Positions 26,071-36,700 of a DNA stretch of 64,000 nt are shown here, one piece after another. The position numbers and the translations under genes were made by a program. Location of the stretch: contig CM038919.1 of NCBI GenBank assembly GCA_021904315.1, positions 22,547,666 to 22,611,665 of the forward strand. Direction: 5' to 3'. Each line of letters starts with the position of its first letter. The first letter of the stretch is position 1. Under the pieces are notes generated by a model that searched no databases, was not told the DNA's origin, and worked only from the letters and a program-made list of their open reading frames with translations. This DNA is from Sphagnum magellanicum. Its lineage: Eukaryota; Streptophyta; Sphagnopsida; Sphagnales; Sphagnaceae.

Positions 26071-27215
26071 CCTAAATTTCTTTTTTAAAAAAATTTAAAT
26101 TAAAAAAAGACAAAGAAGAAAAAAAAACAAAACAAAACTTAAATAATTTTTTAAAATACACTTTCTTGTCATTGCAAGAGTGCAACAACAATGACGAGCC
26201 CAACATGCCACATGTGGTTCCTGCTGTTCCTTTAATTCGTGAGCTCCATCACGCTTGTCAAATCTCCATAGGCTCAATGATCATTCCTAGTTTGAATGCG
26301 ACTTGTTCTAGTAGTGTTGGATTTACACACCTAAATACTTATATACCTTTACCTTGGTGATATGTTTTGAAAAACATGTTATTATTCGTACAAATTCGAT
26401 ATCTATCTATTAATGAAAGTAATTTGTTTGTGTCTCATGTTAAGGTCTCCTAAATCATGGTGCTCCCCATGATGTTGGTGCCATTGAAAAGCTATCAATG
26501 AGGAAGGGTTCACAATGTTGAATATTGAACAATTTTGTCATTGAAAATTCAACAAAAACTAAAACAAAAAAAAGAGAAAGATTGGGGTTCACTCTTGACA
26601 ATTGTTGAAAGCCCTTGATGAATGATATTATCCAAGTGACTTTTCATACCTACAATGCAAGATGTATTGAATTTTTCTTAATATTTTTTATACAAAATTC
26701 AATAAAAATCCCACAAAATCAAAACTATAAATTTTAGAATTCACACTTGGGCCAATGGTACAGGCCACACTATATCTATAATTGACAAACTTACCTAACA
26801 CAGGCCCAGACAGATTGGATCTTCCTATCCTAGTGCACAACCCAAATTAAGTTTTAAAACAATGAATACATATTCTTTAGAGCTTTTTCTAACCCACTTT
26901 ATACAGCACCCAGGATGAGCACTTAGACATGCTTGTTGACTTGCCATTCATTCTCTTACTTTGCCTGCAAAAAGTAAGTCCAAAAAACAAAGAAAAAAAG
27001 AAAAAAAAACAAAGTTACTTAGATGCAAAAAAGCTTTGGAAAGTGCAAAAGTAGTGAAAGTATTCCAAAGAGGTAAGGGCCAAAAGATTGACTTATTTTA
27101 TTAGGCTCAGTTTCTATGTGGCCACAATAAGACTATTTTCTGGCAAAATAGTGACCACTTTTACATTTGGTGGTCTAAAGTCTATAGCCTACCAGTGTTT
27201 TGTCTTTTTTTTCAA

Positions 27216-27242
27216 TTTAGGGTTTAGGGTTTAGGGTTTAGG
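27216..27242 (+). repeat. Interstitial plant-type telomere repeat (TTTAGGG)n
   Basis: Almost four perfect TTTAGGG units. A second short block lies at about 43596-43616, and shorter ones at 14190, 38287, 41690 and 57790. The motif is the Arabidopsis-type telomere repeat and supports a plant host. Confidence 0.85.
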
Positions 27243-28351
27243 CAAGCCTCCCCAGACAGATTTCAATCTTAATTGGCTACAGTTTTCTGGTGGAAAAAAA
27301 AACTAAAAGTGTAGCCAGTAAACAGACCTGTGACAACAAACTCCTCCCCTCTCTATTTTCTATCATTAAAATGTTTAGTGCTTTAGGTTTGATGACTTGC
27401 ATGGATGATAACCGGGTCATTCCTTTAAGTTATTAAAAATTTTGAAAATTCAATACCAGATGGTTAGGTTAGGTTATCATCCGGTTATTAAAAAAATCAA
27501 TAATCAACTTCTGATAGGTTTATTAATAATCGGGTCAAAACTAAATAACCAACCCGTCAGCACTGGTTCTGACCCATAAACAGGAAAACGTCCACTAAAC
27601 AAACCAAGGGACTACTGAAGTCTCTCCACTAGGGTAGACCGGCCCATCATCGACTCACTGCCTATGATTGAACACTTATTTATATCTTCATCATATGTGC
27701 TTCATTTTGAGTGATATAAAATGATATGGGGACGCTACTTCAAGCTCTAGAATTCATCTTTGAAGTGCAAAGGAGAACGATTAATGAAAAAATAACAATA
27801 AGAAAATTAAGCTTTCTAAATTTAAAAACATGTTTTTAAAAATAAATCTCTTTACTACTTTCAAGCCTCATAACTTTCTTATTTTTTATTTATTTTAAGC
27901 ATTTTAAAGTGCTATAAGAGCACCACCTGAAGTTTTACAAATCATTTCTGAACTCTAATAGCAATAGAGCAACATACAAAGAATTTTTGGAGTGTTTTGG
28001 AATCGACCTTTGTAGTGTTTGGTGATATGTTTTTTTTGAGTTCTTGACCCTTTTATTTTTGGGGGGTTGTATCTTTCTCATTTTTAATCCATTTTCGATG
28101 ATTGTTAGTGTGTCAGATGTGCCAAGAGGAGAGGTTCAAGTTTTATTTGGACACCAGAAACAATGGAGCCCTCCCCTTGGATCTGGCTTGCCGTGGGCAC
28201 TTAAAGTGTTCAGTCATCGACCGATTTACCCTGCAATGATTTATTGTTTTGTAGAAAACTTGTCAAAAGGTGATATGGTTTTCTGAAATCAGAATGTTTT
28301 GTCACCAATTCTCGTTTTTGAAAAAATATAAAAATTGCCTAAAAATGACAG

Positions 28352-28375
28352 AATTATTATTATTATTATTATTAT
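28352..28375 (+). repeat. (ATT)n microsatellite
   Basis: Eight consecutive ATT units in intergenic DNA. Confidence 0.9.
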
Positions 28376-29884
28376 CTAAGGAGGGGAGCTGCCACATTTA
28401 CGATTACTGGCTACAGTTTTAAACATTGCTTCAAATAACGGCAAAATAGTATTGCCAGTTAAGTCGAAATCTGCATAGGGATATGTGTCACCCTGGCTCC
28501 ATCAGGAAATTGAAAAAAAATAAAAATTACTCGAGTTGGGCCAATCATTATGGTCGACTAATCGACAAAAGTGAATTTAAAAAAATAAAAGTGTTCTTAT
28601 GATCCTAACACCCTGACCATAGCTAATGCACATGGGGTTTCACACCATTTTCTTGCAAAGTTTAATTATAAAGGTGTGTTTACTATTATAATTTGTGAGG
28701 TGAAAATGATATTCTTAGCCCACTTTTTTAAATTCCTAAATTTCCAGGACAAACTGGTGCAAAATTTCACCCCAATAAAATTTAAATAATAATATTATAT
28801 ATATATATTCCAAATATATATAGGAATATTCTTTTGCAGATTCATAAAAATTTCGCCAAAATTTAGACAGCTTCCTATTGTTAAGTCAGGTTTTTTTTGC
28901 CAGGTTTTCTACAGTTTTGAGATTTTTCCAATAACTTTGTCACCCATTAATGCTAAATCCTTTTTTGGGATGATCACCACTAGTGCTCCTCCACACCAAA
29001 TAAAACAAGGCATCCATAAACACGCTGGCCCTGCCAATCGATAAGATGTTGTACATCTACCTACCTACTGTGTCCACACTCTGAACACCAAAAAAAGATC
29101 CATTCCAATCTAACTAGTCTAAACACTTTCAGTCTAAACACTTTCATCCAAGAAACCAGTTCACCTAATGTAAAACTGGTTCTAATAAGGTAAAACTTTC
29201 AAAAGTTGGATCCAATGCTATAGTCCCTGTCCCTGTGAGGGCAGGGCCCAAAATTTTTAAGGAAAAAAAAAAAAAAAAAAACCTTACTTGTAGACCTTAG
29301 TTCTGGCTCAGTCCTCGAAACAAATTCCAAATCAGGTGCACACCATTCAACTCCACTTTGCCTGAGATCGGGTAGGTGGTACCAAGTACCAAAGTTGCCA
29401 CCTGGAGAAAAAAGTACAGCTTACTTGGCACTACCTTGAACCTTTGCAATAAAGTGTGACCTACCTACCTACCTAGATACCCAAACCTATTTTAAAAAGG
29501 ATACCCTAGTAGTAGTACCTTGACCAATTTGACACTAATTTTATTATTTTCAAAAAATGTTGAAATTTTAAAAAATCATTTCTTCCCAATTAAAAAAATA
29601 TTGTGAAGGAGAATAGTGAATATTTAGAATATTCCATCTAAAAAAATGAAAATTTCAAAATTAATTAATTATTCCACGGACATGTGTTGAAATGGCCAAG
29701 GTACTACGGGGTAGTAGCACTTGAGGTTATGGTTCCAGCACTAAGTCTAGTTCCAAGGTTTGGTTTTTGTAACAGTTCTATAAAACGTGGAGCTTGTGGT
29801 CAAGTCCCTCAGAATCCAAAAAAAGAAAAAACAAACTGGAACCAGGGTACTTTTTTCAATTTTGTGATGTGAAAAAAAAAGCTT

Positions 29885-29911
29885 CCCCCTGCCCGCCCCC
29901 CCCCGCCCCCA
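29885..29911 (-). other. C-rich run (G-run on minus strand)
   Basis: C runs of 5, 3, 9 and 5 separated by one or two bases stand out in AT-rich DNA. The minus strand could form a G-quadruplex. Confidence 0.5.
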
Positions 29912-31611
29912 ATGGAAAAATTAGTTGAATTTACACTAGGGACCCAAAAAAAAAAAACAACTGTAAATTTCCCAATTTTTTTTGTTGGAAAAATGACAAA
30001 AAATTTGATTGAAACTAGTTGAAAACCTGGAATCAGTGGTTTAAAAAAAAATTGAAAAATCAATTTTGTAATGTTGATCAAGGTGGGATCATCCAAAAGT
30101 ATATTTAACCAAATTTGGCAATATTCCCATATGGAAGTAGAAAACCTTCAGCACCCTTGGCAGAGCATATTGTGGTGAATTTTGGCAACTTTTTAAAATA
30201 AAATTTTGGCGATTTCTTTTCCCAAAAAAAGGGAATTTTGACAGAATCTTCTTTTTTCCAACATATTTTCTGCAAAAATGGCGAAAATTCGCGACCAAAA
30301 ATAACCACTGGCCAATACTGGTTTAAATTTTGATATAGGGCACACAATCACACAAAGGATTTTTGCAAGTAGTAAAAACTAGTCATGGATGGAATCATCC
30401 ATTGCTTAAACTAAGGTTCTTTGAATTCACAATATCTCTTCATCCTTGCAAATGTTTCATTTAGGTTTGGTAATAACATGTGGTGACCTAAATAGGGGTT
30501 TTCATAGGGCTTGAAATCACAACACACGACAAGAAACTTGAAAGGGGTGGGTGTCATCATGGTTTTAGATGGAAACAAGAGTCGTACATTCTCCTGGAAA
30601 TGTGTACCAAGTGCCACCAAAACAAACTCGTTGTTGCATGATAAGTCAACGAATGGTATATTTTACAAAGCTAGAACTCGCTAAAACCAAATTGAGCATC
30701 ATCCATATCATCCTAGGGATGATCAAATGGACATTTTTGACACTTGTTATTGACAAATTTTCACCACATTATGAATGGAAAGGGGTTTGGAGTGAGGTCT
30801 ACTCTTGTCATGGGTCCACAAACAAACCCGTCTTGTGTGAGTATTATCTGATTTTGTTCATAACCCCCTTGTTTTGGTTTCTTGAAAGAGTTGCTAGTTC
30901 TTGATTTTTTGGGGGGAAAAACAAAAAAAATCAACATTAATTCAAAATCTTGAAGAGCGTCTAGTTTTCTTGGAAGAAATCGGCAAATAAAAATGGGATT
31001 GTTGACAATTCTTTCATTAAAATTATTACTATTAATATTATAACTTGGCCAATGCTTTACGTTATGGCCCATAGTAACTCGCAACCCAATAGCTAATGAG
31101 AGCATCAAGAATCTCATTATGGGCAGTTACGCGATCAAAGAACCGTGTGATATTTCTGATACCTGCACAACACTGGATACCTAGATAGCATTGGAATAAG
31201 TGAAAATCAAATACCCGTCCAACACCCATGAATACTTACCTAGTTTTCTTGAGTATCAATGTTTGTTAGATTCATAAATGATTGAAGTGAATTGCTCTTG
31301 ATGGGCTTGGAATGGCTCTTGGATTTTGATACTAAAAGGGGTTGATCATGTTTACATTGCCACCCACAAAAATAAAAAGTGAAACAAATCCAAGAGAAAA
31401 ATTCCAAGAGCAATATCCCAAATGATTATGGGGAAAAAGGGGAAGAAAACACAAATTAAGAGATATTAGAATAAGTGACTCCTTTTGTAAATAATTGCAT
31501 GTTCTTACAACACAAATTAGGGGGAAGCATAATCTAATTAAATACTAAAATATATTATCCAAGAAGCTTTTTAGGGATTTTTGTTTTGGGTTTATTCCAT
31601 CCCAATGTCCA

Positions 31612-31632
31612 ACACACACACACACACACACA
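31612..31632 (+). repeat. (CA)n microsatellite
   Basis: About ten CA units. A (TA)n run lies nearby at about 31997-32015. Confidence 0.9.
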
Positions 31633-32304
31633 TCCTTCTCATCTTTTCATTTGCATCTCCACAAGGATCAATGTTAAAAGCCAATATTAAGCACATATAA
31701 GGAAACTTGATTTTGCTACATTAAGATTGTTGGGGACAATAACACAATAAGTTGGAGTTTTTGGGGAGAACATAACATGGGGAAAAATAATTTGGGAATA
31801 CCCATTGTGACCTATGACATTCATCTATGGAAGAAATTCAAATTAATAATAATAAAACTATTCATAATTCCAAAAGTAACCCAAAAAATAAAAATAAGAA
31901 TCTCGATGAGGTAGTGTGCACATTTGTCATTTCACAATTTTTGGAATTGATGAAGCAAAAATGATTAAATTTAGAGAGAGATTTCTCATTAAAAATTATA
32001 TATATATATATATATGATTTTTTTTGGACCTTTTCACATCACTTTTTCCTTTTCATATCATCACTTTTCACATTCTTGGGCCAACAGCACAAGGGCCCAC
32101 TGGTATGAAGATAGGCTTTGGTGGGGGACGGGGTTGGGAGGGGGGCAGGTGGAATGTGGTGGGGTCTCTTCTTTTGCAAATTTTTTCCCCCAAAAAAAGG
32201 AACATTTGTACAGTATTCTACAACTTTCTGTGTGGAATACACCAAAAGAGAGATTCCCTGGTCTTTTACAGTTGCGGAAAATACAGGAACTCTCTGATGT
32301 TTTC

Positions 32305-32680
32305 TGTGCTGGAACCTGCACCCCTTTCCGTCTGGAACCTGCATCACTTTCCCTCTGGAATCTGCATCCCTTTCCCATCCGGAACCTACCTGCATCCATT
32401 TCCTCTGGAATCTGGTTCACTCCTCTTTGGAATCTGCATCCCTATTCCTATGGAATCTACTTCCTTCCACTCTGGAATCTGCATCTCTTTCCATCCAGAA
32501 CCTGCATCGCTTCCCTCTCGAATATGCTTCCCTCCTCTCTGGAATCTGCATCGGTTTTCCTCTGGAACCTGCATCCCTTGCCGCTGGACTCTGGAACCCG
32601 GGCCTCTGGAACCTGCATCCCTTTCCGTCTGGAATCCGCTTCCCTTTCCGTCTGGAATCTGCATCCCTTACCTCTCGCGC
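32305..32680. repeat. 24-bp-unit minisatellite, about 15 copies, upstream of the P5B ATPase gene
   Basis: The consensus is close to TCTGGAA(C/T)CTGCATCCCTTTCC plus one or two bases. Individual units differ by several bases and some are longer or shorter. The common length of 24 is a multiple of three and lacks stops, so long frames stay open on both strands: plus-strand WNLHPFPSG-like and minus-strand DAGSRGKGCRFQ-like repeats. The array lies about 1.1 kb before the ATPase start codon, so it is probably promoter or 5' leader. I do not consider it coding. Confidence 0.88.
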
Positions 32681-33392
32681 GCTCTCGCCCTGTGTGCCGC
32701 CCCCGTCCCCCGCGTGCGTGTTGCAGTCCATTTTCTTCGCCGGTTTTCCTCTCGCCCAGACAACACAGCGACAAAAAAAAAAAAACTTTTCTCTCTCTCT
32801 CACTGGCTCAAAAACCGCGCTTCCAGTAACCCAAAAATTGCATCCTTCATTTAGTTTTTTGTTCGAGGATTTTGCAGCTGCAGAGTTGGGAGGTGCAAGT
32901 CTTTTTGGGTAGACCTGAGGCCTTTTGTGAGTCTCGCAAGGGCGGCGTGCAAGGTAACAAAAATTCGGAGCTACAACAATAATCTCCAAGATCTACAGCT
33001 TCTTGTTTCAACAGTCCTAATTGCAGAGCAGTGATGCAATGTTTTTTTTTCTTCTTTGGGTTGCATTCAATCCTCCTAGCTTGTTGGATTCTGCATCTGC
33101 GCGCGTCTTCTTCTTTATACAACTGAGTCGTCCCAGAGTAGTTGTTGCTGTTGTTGCTGAATTCGGATGCAGTAGTTATACCCATTTTGGCAAAGAAGTT
33201 TTGAGGGTCCAGAAGCAAAAGCTTAATTCAGGAGTGGTGTATTCCCTTGATCCTGTGTGTGTGTGTGTGTTTTGCAGACTAAAGTCGCTCGCTCGCTCGC
33301 AGAGTCGCACACAAGCTCTCTCGCCATAGGGGGAGAGGAGAGAGCTGAAGCAGCTGGACTTTCAGAGCATTCAATTAGAAGCAGCAGAAGCG

Positions 33393-33664
33393 ATGGCCAA
33401 GAAAGCACTTCACTATTGGAGGAGCATGACAACAGTCGCAGCAGCAGCAGGTACATACGTTCCACCACAATAAAAGCTCCTTCAACAAAACCTGAACTGA
33501 GGAAACGAAAAAGAAACACCTCCAAAGAATGCAAACAAAAGAAAGAATTCTGCACTCCTCTCTCCTTCTCTCTGTCTCTCAATCTCTCTGTGACTGTGTT
33601 TTCATGCTGTTGTTGTGGGGTGTAATTTGCAGGTTTGGGATTCGAGAAGGCTGGACGAACATAG
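33393..33664 (+). promoter_or_regulatory. 5' UTR intron and an upstream ORF spanning it
   Basis: A donor (gcagcag|gtacat) at 33451 and an acceptor (tttgcag|g) at 33632 define a probable 182-bp intron in the leader of the P5B gene. An ATG at 33393 opens MAKKALHYWRSMTTVAAAA, which continues across the splice as GLGFEKAGRT and stops at 33662-33664. This makes a 29-codon upstream ORF that ends about 100 nt before the main ATG. Such an ORF would be expected to lower translation of the main frame. Without transcript data both the intron and the uORF are inferred. Confidence 0.45.
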
Positions 33665-33767
33665 CCACCCATTGGTGAGCAAAACAAAGAGACCTTGTCG
33701 AGAAACCAAAACCCCAGTGAGACAGAGACACAGAGACACAGACAGAGACACAGAGAGTCCTGCAAAT

Positions 33768-36700
33768 ATGGGTGGGTATCCAACAGGACCCCTCCCTTGT
33801 GGAACTGTATACGACCCAACTTGCAAGATTCGCATTCCTAACATGACACATGGAGGTCCTTTGGTGGTGTTCAGTTTCTGGGTGCTTGTCTTCATCGCTT
33901 GCAGTCTTTTCCAGATGTACAAAGCATGGTACCTCAAGAGACATCCTGTGTACCCAGTAGTGAGAGGAGGAGCTGCTGCTGATGGTCGTAGTATGTCATC
34001 AGTGAAGTCTAAGCCTGAGAAGAAGAACAAGAAGAAGAATTCCTCAGGGAGCTTCACCAGGGATGACACAACAAAAGAAGCAGATTCAGAACTTGGTGCA
34101 GCAACCCAAGTAGTTGTCGATGTTGTGGAAGAAGAAGAAGAAGAAGAAGAAGGATTCAAGCTCAAAGAACAACAACATGTGCAGTTCACAGGGTATAAGT
34201 CTGTTTTGTTTGGAGAGATTTGCTATGGTTTGTGTCTGCTCATTTCTCTCAACTTGTTCTGCATCTATCTGCTCGTGTTGCTTGACACATACAACAAATG
34301 TCAAGTCAAAGGCATTGACAATCTTTGCTTCTTTGGCAACTACTTCATCTTCGGAACTTACAGAAGGAATGGCACAGTGAGTGAGCGAATCAAACTTGAG
34401 TCCTTTTGTTTTATGCAAGCTTGTGATGCCGACCCTTTTTGTTTTGCACCATTAAGCTTGTTTTTTTGAAAACTTGTTGTTTTGCACTGAGCTTGTGGTT
34501 CTCTTCATCATCTTTTGTGACAATGCAATTTCTTTTTGTGTGTGTTTTTTTTGTGCAGGTGTTTTTCTCACTCTGGTGCATCTCTGTTGTGTGGTTCACA
34601 ACTTGGGTAGTTTTCAAACGTGATGTGCATAACTGGTTTCGTCTACCATGTCGCCTTTCGCAAGCTCAATTTGTCCATGTGTGGGCACAAGATCAGCTTG
34701 AGATTCTCTCTATCAATGTGACTATGGTTGTCCATTTTGTGCGCAAAGTGAAGGTGCTGCTGAGCTCCTTGGATCAGATCTTCTCCAAAACCCCCTTTGC
34801 CCTTCTCTTAGACTCACCATTTCAGCATCATCCTCTTGCACTTTTTTGAACATCTCCTCCTTTGACAGTTTGAGAGGTCTATGGGTACTCATGTTGCATG
34901 CACTCCAGCAGACCTGTAAGCTATTTTTGTACTATACAACCAGCTCCTCAAAAGCTTAAGCGAGAGTTAAGAGGCTTCACATCCTGAGAGATCAGGAAGC
35001 TCCAAGGAATCTCCACATCCGGAGGGATCAGGGAGCTTCAGGAAGCTTCACAATCCTGAGGGATCAGGAACTTTCACAAGTGACTGAGAGAGAGAGAGAG
35101 GAGAAGAAGCTGGAGTGCTGCCACAGTTCTGATGGGATTTTCAGATACTGAAATTTGCTGCTTTGGGGTTCTGTTCTGTGCAGGAGAAGCTGATTCATCC
35201 TTATCAACGAGGATATACTGAGACCATCAAAGTTGCAACCACAAAGTCAGGGAAGCGCCATTTTCTGTTTCAAGGACAGCGTTATCTCATAGAGGAGGAC
35301 TCACTACATCGTGCTCATTTCCAAGTAGGCGACACATTTGCTGAGTTCCACCAGGTAAGACAGACTCAAACCAAACTCTCAGGGGGTTTTCTTTCCCAAA
35401 CTCGTAGAAGAAACACACAAACAAAATTGGATCTTTCTTTCGTTTTCTTCACTGCAAGCGAGTGAGCGAGCAAGTGAGCAACTTCTGGACCTTATCATCA
35501 TAGGTACCTGCTGTATCCATTGATCTGACAAGTATGAATTTTTGTGTCTCTGGACATGATCACCATGACCCATGTCATGATGATGCTTCTGAATTTCAGG
35601 TCTCTCAAGGACTCTCGACAAAGGTTGCTGAATCGAGACTGGAGACACTTGGTCCAAATGAGGTTCCATTTCGGCCCGAGCCTTTCTGGAAATCGATCGT
35701 CGAAGAGATGTTCACTTTGTTCAAAGTGTACCAGATCCTCATCTACTCCATCTGGCTCTGGTTTGCCTACTTGTTTGTGGGAGCTCTTCTCTTCTCCATT
35801 GTGCTCATTGCTGCTGCTATTACCATCTTCAACCGTCGCAGGTCCCAATTTGCCATTGCTAAGGTAAGACACAGATCTATGCAAATCCCACAAGAAGTAC
35901 CACATGTGGACCTTTGTCTCATGAGACACAGAGATATGCAAATCCAACAAGTACCCCATGTGGAACTTTGTCTCATGAGACACACAGAGAGAGACAGAGT
36001 TGTTTACACATGTGGTTTGTATGCAGTTGACAGCGTACGCAAGTGATGTGGATGTGAGGCGAGATGGTGTATGGACAAAAGTAGACTTTCGTATGCTCGT
36101 CCCTGGTGATCTTGTAAGAGTGAGGAGCAGCTGGAGCCTTCCATGCGATCTTCTCATCATTCAAGGTGCTCACTCACACATGCATCCTTACAATTCTCGA
36201 TTAAGCTCTGTGTGCAGAAAGTCTATGGACATAGTGTGAGTTCATGCTCAGTGTGTTCTGGGCATTTGCTGAAAAATGATGATATGGGTTTTGTTCTTCC
36301 ATCTTGAATAGAGTATTGTTGTTGGAGCTGCTGGCATGATTGATAATTTGTGTTGCACTGCAGGAGTATGTGTTTGCAATGAGAGTAATCTCACAGGAGA
36401 GGCTATGCCTGTGCAAAAGTACCAAGCACCTGAAAAGGGGCGCTATGAACCTGACACCTCCAGAGGTGCTCGCCACACTCTCTTCTCAGGCACAGAAGTG
36501 TTGCAAGCAGGAGCTGGAGGAACTTCTGAAGTAAAAGCCATTGTCACTGCCACAGGTTCAGCTCCAGTCCCTGAGCTCTAGTCCCTCATGAGCTCCAGTC
36601 CCAGAGCTTCACTCCCCAAGCTCCAGTCCCTGAGCTTCACTTCCTGAGCTCCAGTTCCTTTCTTGGATTGCTTTTTTCTCTGATGAAATGCACATCTTTT

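Larger units (their letters stand above)
26071..32304. other. Long AT-rich intergenic stretch, no recognised gene
   Basis: More than 6 kb without a gene I can support. It contains short homopolymers (A run at 29263-29281), simple repeats listed separately, and a minus-strand stretch at about 30410-31140 with a few frame-switching ORFs. One of those reads VTAHNEILDALISYWVASYYG near 31120, which is weakly protein-like but not identified. Confidence 0.5.

Noticed and set aside
26095-26360. Short ORFs just right of LINE copy 2 as its missing N-terminus
   Set aside because: No second zinc finger or family block could be read, and the intervening DNA is A-rich and low-complexity.
32014-32989. Long overlapping ORFs (up to 276 codons) on both strands at 32-33 kb
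   Set aside because: They are by-products of the 24-bp minisatellite whose unit keeps frames open; their translations are pure repeats and differ by frame.
33602-34418. Minus-strand ORFs opposite P5B exon 1
   Set aside because: They are the reverse of low-complexity coding sequence (acidic run, Ser/Lys-rich stretch) and the CT-rich leader.
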